From NCBI GenBank assembly GCA_963281155.1, contig CAUJLY010000001.1, positions 8,308,001 to 8,372,000 of the forward strand: 64,000 nt of DNA, read 5' to 3'. Both the position numbers and the translations under genes were made by a program. The stretch comes from Rhabditophanes sp. KR3021. Its lineage: Eukaryota; Nematoda; Chromadorea; Rhabditida; Alloionematidae. Below are positions 36,041 through 46,577 of the stretch, in pieces (the stretch's first letter is position 1; every line of letters starts with the position of its first letter). Below the pieces are notes generated by a model. It worked only from the letters and a program-made list of their open reading frames with translations. It was not told the DNA's origin and did not search any database.

Positions 36041-37758
36041 TCAATTTTGATCATGAATAAATTGCTTGGTTCTATATTTCTTATACCAAAAGCGAACTCT
36101 TGAATCATCGCTACAAGTGATAAAGGATGCCCCACATGGCGAATGCCTAATTCTTCTTACAGCTGCCGAATGTCCCAGAGAGAGAATCTTCTTCTTTTCC
36201 ATACTTCTAGAATCCCAAGACCATAAACTGCCCGATCTTTCATCCGGATACATAACAAAGTCTTCTGTGTGATTAAACTCTGCATTTATAGGAAGTTTTT
36301 GGCTTGCTCCTCCAACGCCAACTCCAGAGTAGTACAACAGACATCTATTTACAGATAACTCCCATAGCTTGACGATCGAATCGAATCCCGCAGTTAACAG
36401 ATACTTTCCATTGCGAGCAAACTTAACACTGCAAATTTCAGCTCCATCATGAGCTTTTTTGAAGCTTTCTATACATCTTGCTGAAATAATTATTATATAA
36501 GATATAAATAAATTATCAGTTTTTGTACAACACAATCATGACAGATGTTCTAAAAAAATAGGGTGATGGCCTTCCAAATAATAAGTTCTTGGCAAAGCTT
36601 CATGGTAAAGGCTCACAATATCAATCATTTCGTATTATTATAATTTAGTGGTATTCTAATAGAAACTTCATTTCTTTTTCATTTAATTTTTGCGTAAAAG
36701 AAGTTTAAATGTATCTTTACCTCGTTAAGAAAAGACATAAATTACATTAATTCGGTAGGAGGTAAATTATTTTAATCACTCAAGAGGTTGTATGTAATCC
36801 AATGCTTAGATTTTTGTAATCCGATATAAAACTTATGGCCTAAACTTACATGAAACTCCATCCCAGATCTTTATTTCACCGTCTTTGGACCCAGTTGCTA
36901 ATAGTCTTCCTTCTCCTGAGTAGTCTGTGCAAGTGATGCCAGATGAATGTTGGTCGGCGGGATGAGAAGAAACCCAGCATTGTTGTGTTTCAGTCGAATA
37001 AAGTCGTAATACCTTATTGTCCGTTCCCACCGCCAAGTAATCACCTGATGGATGAAAGGACAGGGAGTTGATAACCCCAGTTTCAGCAATACTCCTAGAT
37101 GCTCGACGTACAGCAGCTTTGCCATAGTCAAAGAACTTCAACGTACAATCCGCAGAACCCGAAACGAGCAACTGATCATGAGGGTGAAAAGCTAAAGCTG
37201 TGACTTCTTCCGTATGATCAAACAAAGTCCTTATCACCGGATTAGCATCCTGATCAGCAAGGCCAGAATGCTTAGATATACATTTCTCAACATCAACTAT
37301 CTTAATCGAACAATCCAACGATCCAGTCGCAAACATTTTACCGTCGTCGGCATAAACGGCTGCTCTAGATGGCCCCTTGTGAGTCGTCAAGAAGATGGTC
37401 TCGTATTGCGAGAGTTCTGGCGAGCACGGCCCGACATCAGCATCGTTTTCCGGATCGAGACCACCATAAGTTTCATAAAATTCGTCGTTATCTGCGGTGT
37501 CTTCATCAAAGTTTTGGTCGTCGATGGCATCTGTGTCTAGTTCCATTTGCTGTACTTGTTGGATCAGTTTGAATAGCTTATTTGATGGCGGAGGCATTTT
37601 TCCTGACAAGCCTGCTATAGATACAAGGTTTCCAGCAAAAGCTTGATGGCCATCATAAAAGAGTTGTCTAAAAAGTATTAAAGAATGCTGAAAAATGGAT
37701 TAACTTACTCCACAATTAAACGGTACAGATATTCCCTGTCTTTTATATCTCCTTTCAT
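36041..37758 (-). CDS. cpf-1: Cleavage stimulation factor subunit 1 (CstF-50)
   Basis: WD40 subunit of the CstF complex that acts in nuclear pre-mRNA 3'-end cleavage and polyadenylation. Exons 37758-37709, 37667-36850 and 36480-36041; 435 aa (human 431). The N-terminal dimerisation segment (KDREYLYRLIVEQLFYDG) is assembled only by splicing exon 1 to exon 2. Seven WD-type repeats follow, with phrases nearly identical to the human protein: YETIFLTTHKGPSRAAVY, NPVIRTLFDHTEEVTALAF, SLSFHPSGDYLAVGT, TGSKDGEIKIWDGVS and KKAHDGAEICSVKF. The last intron is 369 nt, longer than the window's norm. The gene symbol follows the C. elegans name for this orthologue. Confidence 0.95.
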
Positions 37759-38564
37759 TTTTTCAGTTTATTATAAGCACCAATAATTTTTCAAGCAAAG
37801 TCGTCTAACTTATTTGAAATGAGATGACGATCATCCAATGTGCTTACGTAGATTGTCTCGTCCAGATTGTTTGTGGTTGCATTTGAAGTTAAATCAAAGT
37901 TAATGTAAGTAAAGATGTGAAGAAGTGGTATGAACCTTTATAAAATCATATTTATACAATAACCTTAATCAAAATTAACAAGAACACTTTCTATTCAATT
38001 ATGCTACATAAATAAATATAATAAATTTGGTAACATAATGTTTTCCTGGCAAAAACTCTTAATGGAAATGGCTTCATCTAGAAAGAGGGGAGAATGATCG
38101 AACGGAAATAGACCGATTGTAAAAGAAAATAATATTAATAAAACCTTTCCGTGTCTGATTTAATGAATATTTTGATTTTTATATACTGGCTGCGTGTACC
38201 CTTATGACATTTTCATAAAAATTAAAAGTCACAAAAACACATTTTCAGTAAGTGTTTCTAGGTTAAATTTTAGCGTAAATTACGATTTTGCTACTCCCAA
38301 AATTATTAGATTAAGTTTTTGACCCCTAATGGTGAAAAAGTGATTTGATGGCCTTAGAGCTTATCATAATTGCATTTTGGTTGCACATAGCGCGTAGAGC
38401 ATCAAAAACTACACCATACACAGAGTGTTTTGATGTCTGTCCAACAAATATCTCTAGATTAAATGGTAACTATAATTAATTGGAACAAAAGCCACTTGTT
38501 TTTATTACCATTCTTGCGCGTCTATCCATTCATTCATTGATCATTTGTTTATTTATTTGTTACT
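37759..38564. other. Intergenic, contains left direct repeat
   Basis: Divergent spacer between CstF-50 (-) and the orphan 605-aa gene (+). Besides the repeat at 37922-38192 it is plain AT-rich sequence. Confidence 0.55.
37922..38192. repeat. ~270-bp direct repeat, left copy
   Basis: About 90% identical to 43939-44204 in the same orientation, with small indels. The best-conserved core runs from TTTTCCTGGCAAAA to TTTCCGTGTCTGATTTAATG. It starts about 160 bp upstream of the CstF-50 ATG. No terminal inverted repeats or coding domain seen; an ATG frame of 19 codons lies in the core. Confidence 0.9.
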
Positions 38565-40440
38565 ATGAGTATTAGAGAAAACCAATTCATGCGTATTGCT
38601 TTAAGACAGTCACATATTCTACAAAAATGTGTAAAAGATCCTGTTACTGGAGCTGCTCTCATGCAAACGAATATTTTAAATTATGAAATTGTTGAACAAC
38701 TCAACTTTTCAATATTTTATAGGAATTTCAATCATGTGAAAATTGGGGTAGCCTATAGAACCTATATAACCTTTACGGAAAAGCGCGTATTTGGGTCTAT
38801 TCATTCCATTAATTTTGAAGGTGAATTTCAGTGGATAAAAATACTTAATACATTTAATTTTGTATATTTAAAAGAAGTTCCCATATGTCTGATAATAATA
38901 AAGTTTGAAAACTTCATTAGCAAGAGAAGTATGAAAAAAAAAGTACCTCAAATTTGCAGAATGATTAATTATTTTATTAACAAACATCCACCTCTTGCAC
39001 AAATTCGTCTTATTCAATGTGTTAATGGTGTAGTATCACGTGATAACGGAATTAGTTTAATGAGTATATTTTATAAGCTCAAATTTAAACAAAATATCGA
39101 CATTAAGTTTTTTATAGCAGATGACAGTGAGCTCAATAAAGTAATAAACCATGAAGCTCAGCATCAGCAATATTTTGAAAAATATAATTCTAGAGTTAAA
39201 AATATTACTATTATACTTATGTTATCAAAACATACATTCAAGTCGAAAAAAGAGCATTTTAATGTAGTCAAGAGTTTGGAAAAAACTACATCTTCAATGA
39301 TTAAACTAGAATTAGAATGTCAACATTTAAAAAGCTATGAAAATGTGTTTAAGTACGTACAAATATATTGTAAAAGAAACAAAGAATCACAATTATCACT
39401 TGTTTTTTTGGGCAATAAAATGTTGCCTTTCATACATATATGGCCACTTACAAAACGAATTAACATTCAAATACCCAATTACCAACGTAACATCCCTTTT
39501 ATTAAATTGGATAACTCAAATAAATTATTGTGGAATTCCATTAAACCGACATGGTTTACTAATATATTTAAAAGAATATTAGGTTGTTTATTACCGTGTG
39601 CATTCAAATCTTCTAATCATTTTATATTTGACTCGATACTTTCTTTTAACATCAATTTAGTAGGAAAGTTGCATAATCCAATTTTAATGAAAGAAATTTG
39701 CAGCATTTTAAAGAGTTTCAAAAATTTAAAATATCTGAAGTTATATTTATTTTGTATTATTAGAGATTTACAAGAAAGCGTCTCAGAAGAAAACAGAAAA
39801 TTAATTTCTGTATTACCAAAAACTTTGAGAAATTTATGGATCTGTGTTGGGGAAAGTGATTTCAATGAATATATTAATATCTTAGGGAAAAACATACCTG
39901 ATCTTAAAATACTTAAAATGTTTTATACATCAGATACTACATTTCTCAGATACGATACATTTATGCCTCTACAATATTTGGAGATATTAGTGATAAATTG
40001 CTTAAGAAAGGTAGCGTTGCAATTTCCAGATTCACTTCGCCTTTTGAAAATACAATGTACTATGAAGCCTAAAAATAACGATTTATTTATTTTGCTAGAA
40101 GATAAATATGACAAAGTTACTTTCAATGATTTTATGAAGTTTGAAAAAGACGATTTAAGCTTGTTTCAATTATCAAATTACGGATTTAAAGATACACACT
40201 GCAACTGTCATTTATTAAGAGAACCATTTAAACATATCGAAATTGCACGACAATGTAACGGCGATATGTATTCAATACAGTATAAGAGTTGTTTTGATAC
40301 AACATTAATTCCATATTCTTTTCCATATATTTATTAGAAAACTATTAGAACAAGAATTGAAAGAAATACAAGGAAGATTAGATCAAGTTGAAGCCGAAGC
40401 ACTTAAAGTTAAATACATGTACAATAAAAGGATTAACTAA
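38565..40440 (+). CDS. Orphan 605-aa protein with possible coiled-coil C-terminus
   Basis: Family not recognised. Model: exons 38565-40279 and 40338-40440. The first frame runs open to a TAG at 40335-40337, but that TAG is also the end of a T-rich acceptor (TATTTATTAG). Removing the 58-nt GTATAA...TTATTAG intron joins the frame to KLLEQELKEIQGRLDQVE and a further helical stretch ending KRIN, a coiled-coil-like tail. The main part is Lys/Ile/Asn-rich with leucine-rich stretches (LKSFKNLKYLKLYLF, IPDLKILKMF, LQYLEILVINCL) at roughly 25-30-residue spacing, suggesting a degenerate leucine-rich-repeat fold such as in divergent F-box/LRR proteins. No F-box is clearly seen at the N-terminus. Confidence 0.7.
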
Positions 40441-40615
40441 TTTATTTAATATCTACAAATAAAAGAATTGAGAAGGTGTGTATATAGTTTATTTCAAAGC
40501 AGCCATACTCCAACAGTCCTTTATAAAAACAAAAAATATATTAATAATTTTTAACTAATTTGACTTACACTTCATCACTTTCTTTTCTGTATCAAGCATC
40601 AATCCCTTCTCACTA

Positions 40616-41170
40616 TTAACTGCTAGGCACATCAGTAGGCGCAGCAACTCCTTGATCTGTCAAGATAAGCCATTCATATGTTGGGGGATTTTCGCCTATT
40701 GCACGAAGGTATGCGGCAACAAACTTTTTATCAAATAACATTACAATTAAGTTTATAACGCAATAAAGCAGCTTGAAGGCGTCGAGTATTGTGTATTCTA
40801 CATATGCTACGTTTTTTTCCCCATCGTTACCAATCTTGTTTTGAAATATTATATCCATAACCAGCAAACCTAGATACATTACGATTAAAAGAATTTGGAC
40901 AGTATAGAAAGTGCTTTTCTTGGGATTAAAATACTTGAAAAATTGAAGTAGTTGAGCTACTTTAATTATCGTAATAATTAAAAAACCAAGACCTTGAATA
41001 TAAGCAAACCTTTGATCAACATGCAAAACAGATAATTTTGCGATTGTAGTAATTAGAAGGTACATCTCAGCCGTTGTTCCGGACACTTCACTGGTGAAAT
41101 AATTCACTTTTAACTTTGCCCAAGTCTGAAAATAAAATTAAAATTTTTTTGTAAATTAAAAATATACCAT
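40616..41170 (-). CDS. Small four-helix membrane protein, unknown family
   Basis: Model: an ATG alone in exon 1 (41170-41168) followed by a GTATAT...TTTCAG intron, then exon 41125-40616; 170 aa. The start is weak because exon 1 would encode only methionine; another upstream exon is possible. Four hydrophobic segments are visible (YLLITTIAKLSVL, GLGFLIITIIKVAQLL, ILLIVMYLGLLVMDIIF, FKLLYCVINLIVMLF) and a short polar C-terminus. No signature identified. It is convergent with the orphan gene to its left. Confidence 0.5.
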
Positions 41171-42309
41171 AATCTTTAATAACTACAGAGTAGCACCCGA
41201 TTGAATTTCTCTTAATCCAATTGTTAATTTCCTGTTATATAGAGTATTTAGTATTTAAATTTTGATTTTATATTTAAATTTAATATTTTAGTAAACATTC
41301 TTCATCTTTCACCGTTTTTTTAAATTATCTTCCAAAATATGAATATAAGATTCTCCTTCAAACTGCATTTTTTTGAATACTATGGAAACGCGTCATTATG
41401 CCAACACTACACCTTGATTTGATGGCAGTTCCTCATTCATGAGAAAACGTTCTCTAAAGAAATGATGGAGCTTGTTGAAGTTAGACTGAAGACTGCTATG
41501 CAAAATCAAATGTAAATGATCAACCAAACTCTTGCCAAAGCAGTCTCGACCATCTACCATCTTCCAAGCCCATCCAACGAACCAGTTGTTCCCTTAATTG
41601 AAAAAACTAGAAAACAACATGAACAAACACCATCGACTATTCCCAACAACTCTTTCTCTCACGGTGGCAATGCTCATATAAATTCTAATCCTTTTCCGTA
41701 CTCAGCTAATTTCATTACTACACTATTGAATACGAAGATGCAGTGAAACACATTATTTGAGTTGGGAAAGTTTAGAGTTGAATCGTCTGGTGTGGTACAG
41801 GAAATCAGTTTTGAAAGGGACGTTCTTAAATAGAGTTCGTGGGTTTGGCAAACATTACCTACTCCTTATTTTTCAAGAACATCAAAAAAGTGATTCATTC
41901 CTCCAACCGTCTTTTGGTTGCTTCTTCAACTCCAATCATCATCGGCATGGAAGAAAAGAGTTTATTTTTCAACTTTCTAATGAAAGTCTTGGAACTTGTT
42001 GAACAACATCACCTGCAACGTCGATTCTTTTGAAACTTCAAAGCTCCTTCACCATTACTTCAAGATGGCAGTTAACTTCTCTTGGTGGACTGATAAACCC
42101 ACAACACTACTTAATAGAACTCCACTTGACAAGAGTAATCCTGGTCTTGTTCATCAAACTCCTTTGGGCAAAAGTCATGGTTCAAGATATGAATACTCCA
42201 TTAACTTTAATTATTATTCACCTTATCACTCGCTCGCTTATTTTCTTTGTATTTTATGTTATTTACCATCCTTCACTTAATAACATTTATAATTATTTTT
42301 AAGGGCATT
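41171..42309. other. Region with frame-shifted coding-like fragments
   Basis: Base composition is less AT-rich than typical spacer from about 41380 to 42250, and several plus-strand frames look coding for 50-90 codons (41516-41746, 41839-42033, 42030-42302) but are broken by stops and frame changes with no plausible splice sites. Probably a decayed gene; the parent family is not recognised. Confidence 0.4.
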
Positions 42310-43360
42310 ATGAGGAAGGAAAATCTAAAAACTGCTTTAATCGGCCCTGTCGGAGCGGGCAAAAGAACAGTTACAGGACAATTAGTATATCAACTTGGAG
42401 GTTTTGACTATTAGGTTTTGAAAAAATGAAAATTGAAGCAAACACATATGGTTGTTTTAAGCATGCATGGCTTTAGACAAACTTAGGGAGGAAAGAGAGC
42501 GTGGTTTTACTATTGACATCCCTCTATGGAAATTTAAAACTAATGAGTATAAGGTAACACTTTTTTATGCTCCAGAACAAAATGATTTGATTGAAAAATT
42601 AGAGTTGGTATTTCTAAAGTGGATTGTGTTGTCCTCGTGGTTGCTTGCGGATCTAAGGAATTTAGGGTAAGAAACTATTTGGAATTAATGTACAGATTCT
42701 GGAAGCCAAAATTAGGGGAATTAAGCAAGTTATTGTTGTTTTAAACAAATTAAGTTCAGTTGGATCGAATCTGTGTCAAATTAGATATAAATATGTTATT
42801 CCAGTAATAAAATCTTTACTCCAAGCACACGAGTAAAATTAATAAGATTTCTTGTAGCAGGATTGAATAAGGATAACTTTTACTCGATGCAAATTTGACA
42901 AGGTTTCAAATCCCTTACTTTATCTTAAAATAGTGTTAAACTGTGTCAATATAAAATACTAATTAAAACTAGTGAACACGTCCCACAAAGATACTAAAAG
43001 TATTAATGATGTTAAAATGATGATAGGACGCTTTTCTCCCATACTACCACTTTTTGAGGCAACTTTTGGAAATAAAACACTTGAGAGATGGTTCATCTCT
43101 ACTTCTCCAACGGTAAAATGCTTTAGTTGCAAATCAGCCGTTTAGGTACTATATGTTAGGTGTTTTATTAGGCCTTTCGGCCTTCCAAAAATTGCCATAA
43201 GATACCAAGGTACTTATGACGGGCTATTGGTTAAAGTTTTCAACCAGCAATAAACGCAACTCAGCTAAACTTCACAGTTCACGTTATCACCCCAGCGCAA
43301 AGTCGTACCTATACATGCAACCATATCCGTCTTATTTAGTTTGTGTTTTCAGAAGAGCTG
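42310..43360 (+). pseudogene. Decayed eEF1A (translation elongation factor 1-alpha) copy
   Basis: Pieces of eEF1A appear in order but in shifting frames. From 42310: the N-terminal P-loop region, with a damaged Walker A (IGPVGAGKRT where the enzyme has a GHVDSGKST-type loop). From 42467: the switch I region, EERERGFTIDIPLWKF, the best match. From about 42612: VSKVDCVVLVVA followed by GIKQVIVVLNKL, the region of the NKxD guanine-binding motif. Near 43250 a piece resembling domain 3. Stops and frameshifts lie between, and the key GTPase motifs are altered, so it cannot make an active factor. The boundaries, especially the 3' one, are approximate. Confidence 0.7.
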
Positions 43361-43938
43361 GGTCAGGATATACACTATCCAAACAACACATATTCTTTTT
43401 TCTAATAAACAAGTTAATTCTTTTCCTCAGCCGTTCTATTACATCTACTAATTGACACATCAATTAGATTTTAACTATATTTTTATAATATGAATAATAA
43501 AAAAGTAACATTGCCTTTGACCCACTTTTCTGGCCATAATAATTTGTCCATTAAACTGGAGTGCATTGGATAAGTATATATTCTACTTCCACTGCATCAG
43601 GATATCCCAGAAATATATCCCGAAAGAAGCTATTGTGTAAAGACAATTCTTAGTTAGAGCGACAAACCAACTGGCAATGAGTTACAGGTTGTCTCAACCA
43701 TTTTGTGTCCTCCTACAGAATATTTCAAATTTCTACATTAAAGAGACCCAACTCTTTGTTTAAGGTTAACTGCAAACAGTTTGGTTGATTATGAACAAAG
43801 TTGCGAAACAAACGAAATTATTTAATGTTAATTGTAACTTAAACTTGATAGAGAAATGTTTTATGTGTCGATTGCAACCGGTATTATAAAACGTGCCAAT
43901 AAACCTAAATTTGTAAGTATTTGAACAAATACTTGTAC
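43361..43938. other. Intergenic or further pseudogene debris
   Basis: Between the eEF1A pseudogene and the right direct repeat. No intact gene; possible eroded eEF1A-like sequence, not secure. Confidence 0.4.
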
Positions 43939-44204
43939 GAAGTAGTATGAACCTTTAATCATATTTATACAATGACCTTAATCGAAATCAACAAGAACAC
44001 TTTGTATTCAAATTATGCTACATAAATAAATTTGATAACATAATGTTTTCCTGGCAAAATCTCTTAATGGAAATGGCTTCATCTAGAAAGAGGGGAGAAT
44101 GATCGAACAGAAATAGACCGATTGCAAAAGAAAATAAGATTAATAAAACCTTTCCGTGTCTGATTTAATGAATATTTTGACTTTTAATTTTTATATAATG
44201 GCTG
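43939..44204. repeat. ~270-bp direct repeat, right copy
   Basis: Second copy of the element at 37922-38192, same orientation. Shares the 19-codon ATG frame of the core with one amino-acid change visible. The two copies lie about 6.0 kb apart and bracket the orphan gene, the membrane-protein gene and the eEF1A pseudogene. Confidence 0.9.
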
Positions 44205-45040
44205 TGATGATAAGTCAGATAAATTAGCAAACATATATTTTCATTATTCTTATTTTCTATCCAATATGTATATTTATCTTATTTATAAGGAAGGCTTTTT
44301 TTTAAATAAATGTTCTCATTTTTAATTATCTGCACACCCAGATTCTTACGAATCTGCACATTACCTCCCGACAGTCCAATTAATTAACATAATAACATTT
44401 AAGGTAAATTTAGTTGAAAGTGATTGTGTTCATGGTAGTATATCTTTTTTATTAACTTAAATATAGTAAGATTATTTTATCTTTATTTGACTAAGATATA
44501 TTAATATACATGGTTCAATGTTTAGATACTCGTCTTACGTTTAATGCCACTGCACTACCATTTTACACAGCTAAATTAGGAAACGAAAAGGAAAGCAGTG
44601 TTGTGGATTTCAATGGAATACTGAACTTCCTCAAATCAACATCAATTTCTTGGTTCCCGCAACTGAAGAGCAGATGACCAAATTTGCTAAAGAATGTACG
44701 TTGTACACACATTTAAATGAAACCTTTGTAAAATTAGACACTGCTTTTTATTCGTGTCATTTTTGTATTTTATTAAATAAAACCAACTCATTTGATAAGC
44801 AATTTTCATTAGAACCTTGGCAGTCGGGATTGTTCCTTGGATTTTCAATCATAACTTTTGTCCAACTTATAATTGGAGTTTCAAGATTTATTATCTTGCC
44901 CATCAAACTAGATGGGAATTGAGTTAATAATTATGTACAATCAAAGTAGACAAAAAGTTAAGTTAATAATAAATTTGTTTTCAAGCAATTTCTTGGAATG
45001 CATGCATAATTTACAAAACATAAAAATGTCTTTGATTGAC
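44205..45040 (+). other. Unresolved membrane-protein fragment
   Basis: An ATG frame at 44510-44674 and an overlapping frame to 44922 look coding. The second frame carries a CCG motif (KQCCGFQWN), polar sequence with cysteines and a strong final membrane helix (GLFLGFSIITFVQLIIGV). The CCG plus terminal helix would fit a tetraspanin, and the helix alone could fit a DEG/ENaC channel end, but neither is established. The frame change at about 44660 has no clear intron, so this may be a gene fragment or pseudogene. Confidence 0.35.
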
Positions 45041-46376
45041 TTAAGATTTATTAAAAATGCATCTACAAATAAACAAGGCGAACATCAAGAAAAACACCGA
45101 CAATTGATAACAACCATAGACAAAAAATTGTTCTCTTATTGCCAAGCCCAAAACTCTTCCATCTGCAACAATAAAAGTTAAAATACTTTCCAAAACCAAA
45201 GCTAAAAAGGTATTAATTCCAAACGCAAATCCTAGACTACTTTTGTGAATGCTGATTGATATCTCATATTGAGAAATTGTAATCATAGCCATAAATAACA
45301 CTCTGTAAAGGATATAGACCGAATACATTATGAAGATCGAATCAACATAGCTCATACTAATTAGAGTTCCACAACTAATTAATGAAACAACAAAACAGGC
45401 AGTTATTTCTAATGTTTTCTTTTTTGTAATTATCCAATTTGTTCCAAAAATTGTTAGAATGGCTAAAATATATCAAATAAATGTTTTATTAACTCAAACC
45501 AACATAAAATCTGTGCTAGTGCTTCAACTAAACCATTGTAATTTTTGCCTCTTGTGTCGTAGTCTTTACAAACCGACCAAATGACTTGGATATAATTTAG
45601 TATTTGAAATTGACAACAAGAACTTAAAATCCACCAGATCGACCAAAATATAACATTATAATTCTTATAAAGACCCTTTGACATTATCCAAAACGAAGCC
45701 ATCTTAATCTTAGCAAATTCCTCATAACTTTTAGGTTCTTTTGAATCACCATCTTGGAAACTTTGTTGATACAACGACTGCCAACTAATAGAAGAAAAGG
45801 AAAGTGACACAATAAACGCCAAAAACAAACTACCCAAAGAACACCAATTCAAAAACCCATAACTACCTATTTCTTGTTGAATAATGACCTGGGCAAGAAC
45901 ATAACTTAAAAATCTACCGCCATTCAAAGCTAATCTGGATCCAATTGTCACTTTCTTATACATATCTGGCCCAAAGAAAGCATAAATATACCCAAAATAA
46001 GCTATTTCCGTTGCCGTTGCTGATCCATACGCAACTTCCACCATAATTTGTGACAAAACAGATTTTCCATAAATTAATAACAACCAAACAGCTATATAAC
46101 TAAGGCTTTCAATTATTAAAACGCATTTGTAGAGCAAGACATCTGTTAACAAAAGTACAGGCAACAGTAAAACCATATATGAATAAGTCCACCATGGATA
46201 AATCTAATACATTACATTAAACAAAATTTACAATAAAATACCTCTTGATTTAGAATAGTATCTGAAATATTGATGATATCATGTTGGTAATCGTATAAAT
46301 AAGGTTCTGTTGGTCTGAATTCTTTTAACACTCCGTAGAGAATCACCAATATTGTTCCGACGGGGAATTTTTTCAT
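45041..46376 (-). CDS. SLC19-family folate/thiamine transporter
   Basis: Plasma-membrane vitamin transporter of the reduced-folate/thiamine carrier family. Exons 46376-46242, 46203-45504 and 45462-45041; 418 aa, about 10-12 hydrophobic segments. Family signatures are clear: KEFRPTEPYLYDY in the first loop, IYPWWTYSYM, VEVAYGSATATEIAYFGYIYA and, late in the protein, LVLESILTFIVAD followed by an REQFFVYGCY motif. The central loop is charged (QDGDSKEPKSYEEF). The second donor (GTTGGT) is weak but keeps phase and signature continuity. Which substrate, thiamine or folate, cannot be read from the sequence. Confidence 0.9.
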
Positions 46377-46577
46377 ATCATTCAAGATAGCAAGTGATAG
46401 TGAATTATGATTGTTAATTTGTACCTTTTAAAATTCGATATAACATCAAAAAATTAGTATGTCTTTGAAAGTATTAATTATACAGGTTATTTATGATTGA
46501 ATGATTAGACAAAAGTTAAAAATATTTATTATTATAGATTCATATATTGTAATAGTTTGGAAGATACTCCCTGATAT

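Noticed and set aside
34712..37758. DCP1 and CstF-50 as a trans-spliced operon
   Set aside because: The genes are about 415 bp apart with no acceptor-like site close upstream of the DCP1 ATG, so operon spacing is not supported.
39617..40126. Antisense frames opposite the orphan 605-aa gene
   Set aside because: They are shadows of the sense coding region.
42890..42930. tRNA-like T-arm sequence (GGTTTCAAATCC)
   Set aside because: No matching acceptor, D or anticodon arms nearby; it lies in the eEF1A pseudogene.
37922..44204. LTR retrotransposon explanation for the direct repeats
   Set aside because: No gag, protease, reverse transcriptase, integrase or primer-binding site between the copies, and the repeats do not begin TG and end CA.
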